This document shows positions 10,872-22,104 of a DNA stretch of 54,216 nucleotides, piece after piece. The stretch covers positions 413,622 to 467,837 of the forward strand of contig MNCI01002704.1 in assembly GCA_015680685.1 (NCBI GenBank). Direction: 5' to 3'. The notes beneath the pieces are model-generated. The model was not told where the DNA came from and made no database searches. It saw nothing but the letters and a program-made list of their open reading frames with translations. A program made the position numbers and the translations under genes. Numbering within the stretch: the first letter of the stretch is position 1; every line of letters begins with the position of its first letter. The DNA is from Gnetum montanum. Taxonomy: Eukaryota > Streptophyta > Gnetopsida > Gnetales > Gnetaceae.

Positions 10872-11776
10872 TGGGGGTATGATGAGTCATGTAAAGGGTT
10901 ACATAGATGATGCCTCATTGATGTGGCTCCATTGACATTGACTTGATTGTGTTGATGTATGATTTAATGTGTTGATGTGATTGCATCGACACAATGTCTA
11001 TTTTCACCTATAAATATGTGCTTAATAACTACATTTATAGTAATAAGTTTCATAGTTTTAGTGAAGGTCTAGTGGTTTTTCCACTTGGAAGCTAGAATAT
11101 TTTCTAAGTGCCCATAGTAGAAGTCAAAGAGTGTACAAATTTTTATTCAAACATTGTTGTACCTGAGCATGATAGTATGTGTAGTAATAAAGATAAGCTT
11201 TATGATAAACCTTGTAGCACTTTGAAATAGATTAATTTTTTCATTAATGCATTTAATATTTTAAGAAATTTTCTTTAATGGTTTAATTAATTAAGTAATT
11301 AATTAAGCTAGACTAAGTTAAATTAAATAGTGATTAATTAAGCATATAAGTACGACCACTTTGAGCATACACTTGGTGCCTGCTAATCCTAGTAATGCTT
11401 AATGTTTGGTAACCTAGTAGCATTAAACATGTTTAATATGTGTACAACAAGTGGGAATAGTTGCCTATGTTAGCATTCGTTAAATGTTGGTTAGTTAGGA
11501 TAAATTAGAAATTAAATATATAATTCTTTATTCTTTATTTTTAGGTGACTTAAAACATAAAACATAAAAATGATAAAAATCATATGCCTAAGTTGTAGTT
11601 AACCATACCTTTGCATTTCACAAGTGTAATAGGAAAGACAATGATTACAATAGTAAGTTTCACCTCCTAAAGACCAGTGTACTTAGAATGCGATAAGTCC
11701 ATTGAATTTGATCAGATCATGCATGAACGCTTAGTGATTTGTATGGTTGGGCATAGGGTCTAGTAAATGCTCATCA
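10872..11776 (+). repeat. LTR with upstream PPT-like tract
   Basis: The tract TGGGGGTA (10872-10879) precedes TGATGAGTC at 10880. The LTR ends near ...CTCATCA at 11776. TATAAATA is at 11009-11016. The middle matches the LTR of El.2: 'gtgtacaaa..ttattc' (11133 and 14149), 'taataaagata' with 'agataagct' (11188) against 'gataaagatcgagct' (14200), and 'gtatggttgggc' (11740) against 'gtacggttgggc' (14737). It is therefore an Athila-family LTR, about 897 bp, like the El.2 LTR (about 817 bp). It could be the 3' LTR of the element carrying the coiled-coil frame, or a solo LTR. Confidence 0.65.
10910..11016 (+). promoter_or_regulatory. LTR U3 with repeated TTGATGT-type motifs and TATA box
   Basis: Between 10918 and 10990 the motif family TTGATGT / TTGACAT / GTTGATGTG / ATCGACA recurs at least six times, followed by TATAAATA at 11009. 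The copies look like decayed TGACGT elements, since C-to-T change at CpG would turn TGACGT into TGATGT. Confidence 0.45.
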
Positions 11777-11779
11777 TCA

Positions 11780-12690
11780 TCCTAAAGTTCTTCCTAGTAG
11801 GATTCCTTGCTAAAGATCCCATGGTGATGGTCCAAATTGAATTGAGAGAATGTAAGTCTTATGATGATGAGAGGAGTAATGCAAAGATTGATATCTTCCT
11901 CCATAAGGTGTATATGTATTTGTCTACTAAGAGCATTCCTATGACTTAGAAGGTGTCCCCTACATCAAAGTACTTGATCAACAGTGCAAATCTATGGTGG
12001 CTTAGCCTTCTTCATGTCGATGGATACTACAAGTGAGATGGTGAACACATGGAAAAAAAATTCAAGATGACTTTGATCAAATAGTTTCACTTAAGGAACT
12101 CAATATGAGTAGCTAGGACCAAAATCAAGTTATTGAAATACTTTGGCAAGATTGAGAACTACATCAATGCCTTCTAAGAGCTAATATTACTAATTATTAA
12201 TGTGAGAGATTAGGATTAGTTCTTCAAATTTGTAAACATGTTGCAATTGTGGATGTAGATGGAGTTATGTTATCAAGGAATTGCAACTTTTCCTAAGTCC
12301 ATTATGATAATTAGCACCTTCCTCAATTTTAAGACTATAAAGCGAGATGACAAACTAGGAAAAGAAAAGTAGGGTACACCTTCCTAGTCTTAGAAAATGG
12401 ATGTAGGTTCTACAAAGGTGGAAAATGATTCTAAACTAAATTAGTAATGAAATCATTCTGCAAGAGGCCATTCAAGAAACCAAAGCTTCTAGCAAAATGT
12501 ATAGGATACTGGGAGCAAGTGGCAACTTGGTGGTAAGAAGAAATAATTATCTAGAAGGTCATTCAAGGGATCAATTTAATGTTTCTTTTGTAACAAAAAT
12601 ATCCTCTTAGCTTAGGAAGGACTAAGAATAGGTAAGCATAGGCTCTAGGGAAGTAGCTAATGTCCCTAGAATATCACCTAGAATCATACC
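11780..12690 (+). pseudogene. El.3 gag, chromovirus type, degenerate
   Basis: The frame from about 11830 matches the plant retrotransposon Gag domain: 'RECKSYDDERSNAKIDIFL', 'MYLSTKSIPMT', 'KYLINSANLWW' near 11970-12000, then 'ARTKIKLLKYFGKIENYINAF' split by a stop, and 'FFKFVNMLQLWM' with 'MELCYQGIATFPKSI'. This is the usual '.LQPW.Q.ELRRQ' region. Near 12585 'FFCNKN' may be the start of the CCHC zinc knuckle, but the rest is lost. Stops are frequent. The leader and Gag start that should separate an LTR from this domain are missing, so the 5' side is truncated or joined to the LTR at 10880-11776. Confidence 0.75.
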
Positions 12691-12719
12691 TACAAATTAC
12701 TAATTATAACACTTTTGAG

Positions 12720-13940
12720 GAATAGTGAAGGTTGGCTATTAGGATAGAGTTGTTTAATATGATTATCAAAAAGGAAAGGGCCTTAGGTTTCCATGAGATA
12801 GACCTCAATAAACTACATCATGTTCAATTATCCTCAATCATTATGGATTTGAGATAGCTTAGTACCCTAATTAACAATGAGGTAAGTCCAATTACATGAG
12901 TTCATCTATGGTGAGGAACTTATAACTAGTTGTGAATGTAGTCCAAGCCTCCTCCAACATGCAAAATTTTGACCCCTTCAATATGTGAATATTAGTAGAA
13001 ATGTTTTAACCCAAGTGGGATCTTGGAAAGAGGTTATTGACTTAATTTTGGACATGGATTTCTTTGAGATTATTTTAGAGTAAGAGTTCATAGACAAGGT
13101 AAAGATTTTTACAACTTCACATTTCAACTTAATCTTCATATCTTATGAGAACTTTTTTTTGTTTGATTAAAACTCATATGGCACAAGTGGAGAAGGATAA
13201 GAATTATAGTCTTTACATCATCTTCCCAATAATTATGAAATGCTTAACTAGAGATCCTACATGTAGATTCTTCCTAGCCATGTAGATGGGCAAACCTAAA
13301 AAGGTTAGCGAGCCTTATTTAAATTTTGATTTATGAATTTTGTAGGTCCTAGATTACTATCAAGACATTATGTCACCAATAGCTACCTAGAAATCTACCA
13401 CCAAGAAGGGCTATAGATCAAAAAATCAAGTTGTTGCTAGGTACAACCCCTCTTATTTAAAGATCATATCACCTAATAGGGCTAGCAATGGAGGAGCTAA
13501 AGTAGCAACTAGATATTCTAATTTTCAATTATTACATCCATTTGTCAGAATCTCTATATGATACACTTGTATTGTTTATCATCAAGGAGTACAGAACTTT
13601 ATGTCTCTATTGTAACTATAAGTTGTTAAACAAGAATACCATAAGGAATAAGTATCTATTGTCTCTAATTTTTGATTTTGTTTGACCAACTAGTTGGGGC
13701 ATGCTATTTCACCAAGCTAGACCTCTAGTAAGTATAATATTAGGTTCACATTGCAAAGGAAGGCAAGGAAAAAATTTCTTATGTGACTAGATATGTGTCA
13801 TTTGAAAGGATCATAATGGCCTTTGAACTTTGTAAAGCAATCTCCACCTTTTGTATGCTCATGAATGAGATATTCAGGTCATTTCTTCATAAAGTTTAGT
13901 TCCCTATTGATAGAATCAAGTTTTCCAAGGACTACGATAT
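12720..13940 (+). pseudogene. El.3 protease remnant and RT, interrupted after the active-site region
   Basis: Protease remnants around 12830-13290 are weak. The RT is clear after frame shifts: 'VLDYYQDIM' (13345), 'NKYLLSLIFDF' (13650), 'FTKLDL' (13710), 'QVHIAKEGKEK' (13740) and 'RYVSFERIIMAFELCKAI' (13785). Next is 'FCMLMNEIF' (13850) and 'FSKDYDI' (13920-13940), which sits where 'Y(L/I)DDI..FSK' is found in chromoviruses. The active-site Asp pair is broken. Homology stops at about 13940, where the El.2 LTR begins. No RNase H, integrase or chromodomain of this element is in the window. Confidence 0.8.
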
Positions 13941-13948
13941 TGGATATA

Positions 13949-14765
13949 TGATATCATATCTCTGATATTGTAGCACTAGCTACGTTGTCATATATGTGAT
14001 ATCACAGGATGTGTGCTAGCCTAGAAATATAACACTTAGGCACACAGATCCACATAAGTTTTCATTTCATAATACTGTAACTCTTATATTTGTGATTTTA
14101 TTTCTAAGCACTTAGAAGTGTGAATGGTCGTAGTATAGTGTCACATAGTGTACAAAGTCTTTATTCGAGCATCTTGTACTTGGGCACAAATGTGACTAGT
14201 GATAAAGATCGAGCTATTTCATACTATTGTAGAATTCTCCTAGTTTACTATCTTAATTAGAATAATGTTTAGTTAATGTTTACTTTCCCATGCACTTTAC
14301 CATGACTATTATTAAGTAGAATGAGTATGATCGATCTTGAGAACATAAGTGTATTTTCTTGATAACCTAATAGTGCTATCACTTGGTTTGCCTAGTAGCA
14401 AAGTACTTGGTAATCGTAGTAGTAATTACATGAAGCCTAGGGTGTGTATGGAAGGTTAGGATTAGATACTCATTGCCTTAAGATAGAATAGAATTATTTA
14501 CTATTTTAGTTAGACTTAGAAACTCTTTTTACTTCACCATGTTCACTAGGAGTAATAATGCCCTCAAACATCAGTTATCATACACCTCATTATGAGTTAA
14601 ACCATACATGTAGACTTCACTAGATTTACGTGGGAAGATAATGGTCATAGACTTAAACCAATTACTAGCAAAATCACATTGTATCATCAACAGATTATGA
14701 TCTGGTCACATGTGAAACACTTGTGACTTGTACGGTTGGGCGTTGGATTGTTGCACTGCTCATCA
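13949..14765 (+). repeat. El.2 5' LTR
   Basis: It ends ...CTCATCA at 14765, followed by one base and the primer-binding site. Its central and terminal parts match the LTR at 10880-11776. U3 holds two TATATGATATCA-like palindromic blocks (13946-13959 and about 13991-14005) before a TATA-like 'gaaatataac' near 14025. Confidence 0.75.
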
Positions 14766-14766
14766 T

Positions 14767-14786
14767 TGGCACCATTACTAGGAACT
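14767..14786 (+). promoter_or_regulatory. Primer-binding site, tRNA-Asp type, decayed
   Basis: The 18 bases from 14767, TGGCACCATTACTAGGAA, align with the tRNA-Asp complement TGGCGCCGTTGCCGGGGA, the primer site known for Athila-type plant elements. All mismatches are transitions, as expected from cytosine deamination. It sits one base after the LTR. Confidence 0.8.
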
Positions 14787-14981
14787 AGTTAATGTATGCT
14801 GAGTAATTGATTTCACAAAGTTCATTGTATCAAAACTCAATGTTAAAATTCATAACTATGAAGTAAGAACACTTAAAAAAATGTCTTAAATCATAACATG
14901 GCTTTAAACAAGAATACAACATCAATTACCAAGGAACCACATAAAAGCAATGATAAAATTAATGAAGAAGAAGAATGAGGG

Positions 14982-17560
14982 ATGCCAATGTAAACAAGAA
15001 TCACTTATGCTTACACTAATCCTTATCATCCAAATGTTACTTTTATCTTTCATCATGATATACTAATGAGATGGAAAGACATCCAAGGCAACATAGTCCT
15101 ACCTCCAGAATGTGTAGCACTTAGTAGGCTCCAAACTACATTAAGAGGAATGCATTTGGATCAAATTCAAGAAGGGTACCATGTGACTCATCATATGACA
15201 AGACCCTATGAATCCAAAAAATAGAAGATGAGGAAATATGCTGCTTTGGATATCAAAGATTTACACAACAAAGGAAAGCAGGTCAACACTTCTAATGTCT
15301 TAGAAGAACTTGATTTTGATGAATTCATCATAGAATAGCTCCATTAGAATCATGAACCTTTAAAAACACCTACCATTTAACTTGAGGAACTTGGAAAAGT
15401 TCAACTTCAATTCACTCTAGTATAGACACCTAGAATGGAGATTATTGACTCAAAGTCTAAGCAAGACTCAAGGCCAAGATTTTTTGTTGAGGCTTATATA
15501 GGAGAACATAGGAGTCACAAAAGGAGGACAAGTTGACATCATTCTCCTACTACCTCATCTACCTCATCATGATTGCCAATGGACTTTGATAGAAGAAGAT
15601 ACATGTACTGAGATTATGATAGAGAAGAAAGAAGAACTCATGACCATCAATTCAAGACACTTTGATTCAAAAGATGAAGGATATTAGCAAAGAAGATAAA
15701 GGGATCGAAGAGATAATCATGAAAGAGATGAGCATAGAAGGGGGCACCACTACAATAACAGCACATGGACTCGATTATGATGATGAAACCCTAATAACAA
15801 CCCATATCATGATAAATATCTAGGAAGCTATACACATATCAACCAAGCATGTGAGGGATAGATGTATCAAATGGCTCGATATGAATAACATGTAAAAATT
15901 TGAGGGTGGTTGTAATGCTAATCCACAACACCACCTCCAAGCTTTCCACAATGCCTACCCCCTACTACACTTTGAAAGTAATTAGAAAAAGTTAAAGTTA
16001 TTTCCAAGAATACTTGTGAAAGAGGTAAAGAGCTGATATAGATCACTCGAACCTGAATCAATTAGAAGATGAAGTATCATGCTAAACATCTTCAATGATA
16101 AGTACCAAACCTACTCATGGGTGTATAACTTAAGAAAATAAATCCAAGGATGGAAGTAAGGAACTCATAAAACCCTTGATGTGGAAATGGACAAATGCTA
16201 TTCACTACTGCATAGATGCCCAGGCCATGGATTCTCACAATGGGAACAACTCAAGCATATTGTAGATGGGTTATAAAACAAGACTAGAGAGACCCTTGGG
16301 ATTTATTCCCAAGGCCAATTATCTTAAATGACTACCCATTGAATCCAAATATTAATTGATGAAGTGGCCAAGGAGGAAGGTGAATTATGAAAGAGATAAT
16401 CAGCTAATGAGTACAATAGAGACCCATTTATTAGAAAAAGGGATGCAAAAATTTGTGATACATAGGAGGATGAGACCTTGGATCAATTAATTTAGAAGAA
16501 AAATCTACTGATTCCAAAATTCTGTCATCAATGTAATAACATAAGTAGCAAAAATATGGGACTTAGTTGATGAAAGATGTAGGAAAATCCTAAAGATTAT
16601 GGAGGAGGGATTAGAGAAAGCCTTTGGAAAAGGCAAAGATAAGTAAAAGAAGAAAGATTTTGGATAAAAGGACAAAGTGGCTTTAGTGGTTGAGTGTTCA
16701 GAAAAAAGCTCCATCAATGAGGAAGGATGTGTTGTGTGTTAGTATGAAAATCCAAAAGAATGTTGTCTAGTAATGGATCCTTTATAGGAGATAGGGACAT
16801 ATGCACTTAATCCTAGATTTGTTAAAAAATAGATTCCCAAAAGGTTACCTTATTTTGAAGGTCACTATAGGTAGAACTTTCAACTCACATACTATCCCAA
16901 CAAAGTTTTACCATATCCACAAGAATTGTACTATCAATAGTGGCAACAATCCTAATCATGGAACATGCCACCACATCACCAACAATATTCATATATGCAA
17001 CTAGATCCATATGAGTATTTTGTACAACATCAAATCTCCCCTAGTAATGTTATTATCCAAACTTCTTAATACTACCCCATAGAGTACCACAAACCAACAC
17101 CACTAAGAATAGATCCAAACTTGTACATGCATTCATCAGCAACTAGTTCAAATCAACATCTAAATACTCTACCACCAGTGACACCTCCTGTCATATAAGG
17201 GAAATTACCATCACAAACATAGTAAAAGAATGCAACCAAGATGATTAATTTTCAAGAGGAGACAATTGTGTGGAAAGCACAACTTGAGAAATGACCATTC
17301 ATTTGAACCAGCCTTGAAAAGATTTGATAAATGGGGAATACATCTACTTTCAAGCCATCTACATCAAATCCTACTCAACGTAACAAGCTTTTGTCTTAAT
17401 CAAATTCAAATGTCATGATTGTCATGCTTACTTAGATGATCACTCATTGGATAAAGGAAGGGGCTCTTCCATAGAAGCAAAGTTATTCAAAAAGTTCCTT
17501 AGTTTACCTATAGACAACAAGAAAGAAACCATGAAAAACTCTACTTGATTCTAGGTTAGG
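14982..17560 (+). pseudogene. El.2 gag, degenerate
   Basis: The frame from the ATG at 14982 reads 'YHPNVTFIFHHDILMRW', 'NIVLPPE' and 'LRGMHLDQIQEGYHVT', the counterpart of the El.1 gag N-terminus. A charged, His/Arg-rich stretch lies at 15470-15790. Later parts (16190-16500) contain 'CPGHGF'-like text, and near 16560-16690 there is a Lys-rich segment. Stops and frame shifts are frequent, with many TAG. The linker at 16850-17250 is rich in His, Asn and Pro. Gag would form the particle. Boundaries with protease are approximate. Confidence 0.65.
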
Positions 17561-18014
17561 AGTGAACTTGATCTCACAAGACATCTACTAGGACTAGAAT
17601 CTACTACTGCTAAAGGAAAGTAACATCTAGTTATAGCTTGCAGACAAGGTAATCATAGATCCACTAGGACAAGTGGATGATGTAATTACAACCATTAATA
17701 GTTTGTCTTACCCTATAGATTTTCAAGTTATTCATGTGGAAAAAAATAAGGGAGAATTTCCAATTATTATGGAAAGAGCTTGGCTTAGCATTTTTGACAC
17801 TAAGCTTGGAATTCATGACTTATCCTTGGAGATTTTTAAGGAAGATGAAGCTGACATCATACAAAGACGAAGAGTTTCATGTATTGCATACAGTGATAAT
17901 GGGTGTAATTGTATGCAACGAATATGGGCTATTAAACAAGAAGACACAAAAGAATGTAATAAATGTGTAGAAGAAGTATGTGTGCAAAATTATTTATATG
18001 TGGTAGCCACATAG
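17560..18014 (+). pseudogene. El.2 protease C-terminal half plus Cys-cluster linker
   Basis: An open frame at 17673-18014 reads 'DDVITTINSLSYPIDFQVI', then 'GEFPIIMERAWLS', the C-terminal half of a plant gypsy retropepsin. Next are 'DTKLGIHDLSLEIF' and a Cys cluster C-x7-C-x-C-x14-C-x2-C at 17880-17966, identical in spacing to that of El.1. The N-terminal half lies upstream in broken frame ('LGVNLISQDI' near 17560). This stretch is stop-free for 113 codons while its surroundings are broken. Confidence 0.75.
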
Positions 18015-18189
18015 CAAGGCACCTAGTGGCTAATCACAAATGAATATACATAATCCTACAAGTACATGGAATTAGAGGAATAAATTGTTAGTGCCTACAT
18101 TTAAGAAATTGATAAGTTGGAGCAATTAAGGGAAAGGCACTTTCACTCATGAATAAATCAAGAAGAAGAGATAGCTTGGGGATGTTTGG

Positions 18190-19110
18190 AGATTCCAAAA
18201 ACTATGAAACTAGATCTGTTGGAACAAAGGCCCTATCAAAAATTTTAGAATATGCATTTTTAAACAATAAGAAGTTGGTAATAATAAATATCACTTTAAA
18301 AGAATAACAAAAGATGAAGTTACTGGAAGTGATAAATAGATGGCCCATAGCCTTTGCATAGTCGTATGATGAGATCACATGAATTGATTTGCGCATTTTC
18401 CAACACTGAATATATACTGACCCTATAGTCAAACCAAGACATCAACCCCAAAGAAGGATCAATCCTAAACTAAAAGAAATAGTTAAGCAAGAGTTGGAAA
18501 AATTTCTAAATGTAGGATTCATCTATCCTATTGTAGATAGTGAATGGGTTAACCCCTTAGTCATTATTCCATAGAAGGGGGGAAAATGGTGAGTCTATAT
18601 TGACTTTCAGATATTGAACATTGATATATTCAAGGATTACTTTCCTTTGTCATTTTTTGATTAGGTCCTCGACACAGTTACAGGACATGAATATTACAAT
18701 TTTCTAGATGCATACAATGAATATAATCTAATTTTCATTGCATCCAAAGACTAGGAAAAAATAATGTTTACCAGTCCATGGGAAACATTTTCCTACAAGA
18801 AAATGCCCTTTGGTCTTTGTAATGTATCAACCACCTTCTAGTGATTGATGCTTAGCATCTTCTAGAAGAAAATTGAAAATTTCATAGAAGTATTCATAGA
18901 TAATTTTTCAATGTACAAGCTAGATGTCTACCAAGCACTAGCCTAGTTAGAGCAAGTACTAAAAAGATATGTCAAAACCAATCTTAAGCTCAACTGGTAG
19001 AAGAGCCATCTCATGGTCTAGGAAGGCATAGTGTTGGGACATAAAATCTCCCAAAAAGGTATCAAGGTAGATGTTGAAAAGATTAGAGTCATCCAGAATA
19101 TCACTCAAAG
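18190..19110 (+). pseudogene. El.2 reverse transcriptase, degenerate
   Basis: Frame segments read 'NPLVIIP', 'YNFLDAYNEYNLI' near 18690-18730, 'TFSYKKMPFGLCNVSTTF' near 18787-18838, and 'VFIDNFSMYKLDVYQALA' near 18890-18945. In the last, the active-site 'DD' is read D-N, so catalysis would be lost. Then come 'LEQVLKRYVKTNLKLNW', 'KSHLMV' and 'GHKIS'. Stops are mostly TAG. The RT is of the same lineage as El.1. Confidence 0.8.
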
Positions 19111-19114
19111 GCCA

Positions 19115-19730
19115 TAAATAATGAAATATGTGAGATCATTCTTAGGTCACATAGGATACTATAGAAGATTCGTAGAAAATTTTTTAGAGATAGTCAAACC
19201 ACTTGTGGAACTCATGAAGAATGATGCATCCTTTGAATGGATAGAGTTTTGTGAAATGGAATTTGAAGCTTTGAAGTTGAAGGTAGTGGAGATACCAATC
19301 CTCCAAGCTCTAGATTAATCAAGACCTTTTCACATCATGACCGATGCTTTCAACTATGCATTTGATGTAGTACTAACATAATTAGAGGATTACAAGAGAC
19401 CTTATTATATATATTGTGCCATAAATATCATCATTGAAGCACAATTAGACTACATCATAACAAAATAGGAGTTGATGGTCATGGTGTATGTTCTTAAGAA
19501 GTTTATACATTATGTGCTTGGATATAAAATTTATGTTTGCATTGATCATAGTATCATCTAATTTCTAATGAACAAATTGGTTATCAGTCCCAAAGTGATA
19601 ATATGGCTCATAATTTTTCAAAAAGTTAACATCATGATGATCAAAGAAAAGGGAACAAAAACTATGATAGCTAGTAATCTCTCAAGGTTGAAATGGGATC
19701 TTGAAGCTTAAGTAGAATCTTTACCAAACC
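19115..19730 (+). pseudogene. El.2 RT connection and RNase H, degenerate
   Basis: An open part (19121-19318) reads 'VRSFLGHIGYYRRFVENFL', 'KPLVELMKNDASFEW' and 'FEALKLKVVEIPILQALD', the typical gypsy connection domain. RNase H follows: 'FHIMTDAFNYAFDVVL' (19330-19377, first Asp kept), 'YIITKQELMVMVYVLKKF' with one stop, and 'GYKIYVCIDHS' (19520-19550). Later frames break down. It would degrade the RNA strand during reverse transcription. Confidence 0.75.
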
Positions 19731-19799
19731 AATTTTCTAATGAGGATCTATTTATAAAAATAATACAGGTTGTGAGTGTAACATAGAAGCCATGGACTA

Positions 19800-20960
19800 T
19801 AGAATACCTCACATATTTATCAACATAAGAGCTTCGTACTGAATGGACTAAGAAACAATGAGAGAAATTCCTTCATAAGGCAAAAAGATATATGGAAATA
19901 AATGGTAATCTATACAATATCTATGCAAATGGACTCATTAGATGGTATGTGCTAGAATATGACCAATGAAGAGTCTTACATGATGTCCATGAAGGCCCAT
20001 GTGGTGGCCACTACATAGGATGCAGAACAACACTCAAGTTAATGATGGTAGACTACTTTTGGCTAACTTTGTTTAGAGACACCCACACTTTCATACAATC
20101 ATGTGAGCAATGCCAAAGAGATCAAGAAGTTATGGCTAGATATGAAGGACCACAACACTGGATATAGCCACTTGAACCTTTTGACATATGGGGAATTGAT
20201 TTTATGGTATCAATTCAATTGATGCCAAAGAAAAAGGAAACATCATTATGACTATAGATTACTGTACAAACTGAGCAAAGTTAGTAGTAGTAAAAGATTG
20301 TATAGCAAAGACAACTGTCAAATATTTCTAACAACCTGTGTTGAATAGATTTGGAGTACCATGAATGTTCATATTAGACAATGGAACTTACTTCACTAGT
20401 GCTACATTCAAAAAGCTCATGCAACAACTAGGGGTGAACCATAAGTTAACAACACCATATCATCCCTAAGTGAATGGTCAAGCTGAAGTGACTAACTACA
20501 AAATTACTAGGATACTTACTACAATGGTTAGTAGGTTTAGAAAGAGCTGGAGAACTAAATTGAATGATGCTCTATGGGCCTATAGGACAACTTGGAAACT
20601 ACCTATAGGATACTCACCATATGAACTATTTTACAATAAGTTGCCAACAGTCTTGATCTAGGTAGAGCTCTACACTCTAGCTACTACTAGTGAACTTGAC
20701 CTTTACTTAATCTTAGCCCAAGAAGAATGTCTCATGAATTTGAATCTTTTGGATGAGAATAGGCTTGTAGCACTCATGAGTAATGAAGTTCATAAACATT
20801 GCTACAAACTTAGGCATGTAACTATAAAACTAGGTGATAAGGTCCTTTACTATAATTCTAATCATCTACCCCAAAAGCTAAATATCAGACACTTTGGGAG
20901 GGATGATACATTATTCAATCCACTTATCAATTTGATGCCTTACATATCTACCACCCATCT
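19800..20960 (+). pseudogene. El.2 integrase, degenerate, DDE largely kept
   Basis: The N-terminal zinc domain is present ('DVHEGPCGGHYIGC', 'SCEQCQRDQ' at 19985-20130). The core has 'MTIDYCT' (first Asp kept, near 20250), 'LDNGTYFTSATFKKLM' (second Asp kept, 20378-20425) and 'VNGQAEVTN' (Glu kept, near 20470-20500). 'SWRTKLNDALWAYRTTWKL' and 'GYSPYELF' follow. The C-terminal part at 20734-21000 ('HKHCYKLRHVTIKLGDKVLYY') is open. El.1 has lost two DDE residues, so this is the better preserved of the two integrases, though still split by stops. Confidence 0.85.
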
Positions 20961-20969
20961 TGTCCACAT

Positions 20970-22104
20970 AAGCTCATTATTGTCAACATCCAACAAGTGA
21001 AATTCTATTGTGAATATTTCAAAGAATCTACCTAGTCCACCTGATAGTCCTCTACCTATTCTATCTTCCATTTAACTAATTCTAATGATAGTTGTGGGGA
21101 TATCAATCTAAACTATAGAAAATTCATTGAATTTTTTCTTTTCTTTTCATATTTCACATCCTTTAATATTTTTTCATTCTTTTATACTTTTTCATTTCTT
21201 AAATTTTCAATATTCTTTTACATTTTTAATTTTTTAATAATTTTTCCTTCTTTACATCTTTTCCAAATTCTTACTATCTTTTTCATACATTTTTTCATGA
21301 CCTTTGTGAATAATTTTGATTGTTAATAAAGCATATTAATAATAAGATAAGATATAGTTCAATAAAGTGAATATTTCCCCATGCTATCAAGACATAAGGG
21401 ATTGATTATTTGAATAGTGAGACCACAACATTCATCTATCCATGCCATTAATAAGAGGTTTCTACCATGGCTATAATGATATTCTTTCTATCATACAAAT
21501 AAGAATAAGCCTCTGATTGTTATGATTGGACTAAAAAGTAAAGAACCAAGTGAAAATGTAAAGGATGTGACATCAAGGAGATTTGTGGACTCTCTTGGAT
21601 TACTTTTGTTAGATTTATCGTATTACTTAGGTTTTATTATATCCTTGTATATCTAACAAAAAATGGGAGTAAGGGTACAATAAGTGCTACCTTACCATGT
21701 CATTGGAATGATATGTTACCCATGCTTGAAGGTAGTCCTTTGGTAAGGTTGACATAGATAAAAACAAAACTCATGCGCAAAATACTTTTCTAGGGGTCCC
21801 ATTGGAAATACATGCCACCCATCCTTGAAGGTATGTGGCTTCTCAAGAATTTTAGAAAATAATAAGTGCAATGAATATACTCCTCCCTTGAACAATACGC
21901 TAAGTGACAATACTCCTTCCAACAGTGATAGCCTTACAGTTGTAATTCCAAGACATGAGACAATGCAAAGTCATTGAAATGTGATCTGGACTTGGTTTGA
22001 ATCTTGGGCATAAAGGCTAATGAATACTTTAACCACTAATAAAACACAAGAATTTATTATGCCTATGGTAAGATACCTCACATCAAAATTTCTTCTATCC
22101 CTTT
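20970..22104 (+). other. El.2 3' UTR, T-rich then unique-looking
   Basis: T-rich low complexity spans about 21125-21300, followed by blocks shared with El.1. At 21700-21850 two related segments ending 'acccatgcttgaaggta' / 'acccatccttgaaggta' form a short tandem duplication. 21850-22104 shows no recognisable signal. It ends at the left LTR boundary of element E. Confidence 0.5.

Larger units (their letters stand above)
13949..22104 (+). mobile_element. El.2: Athila-like Ty3/gypsy element without a visible 3' LTR
   Basis: Its order is 5' LTR, tRNA-Asp type primer-binding site, gag, protease, RT, RNase H, integrase, 3' UTR. It shares all parts with El.1. It begins inside the RT of El.3. Its 3' UTR is cut at 22104 by the Tat-type element E. 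Its missing 3' LTR is therefore expected beyond the right edge of the window; this is inference. The start at 13949 (TGATATC...) is chosen because the other LTRs of this family start TGATG; 13941 (TGGATAT) is an alternative. Confidence 0.75.

Noticed and set aside
11777-11800. Possible primer-binding site after the LTR at 10880-11776
   Set aside because: The sequence after ...CTCATCA matches neither tRNA-Met nor tRNA-Asp complements well. The LTR may not belong to the El.3 gag that follows.
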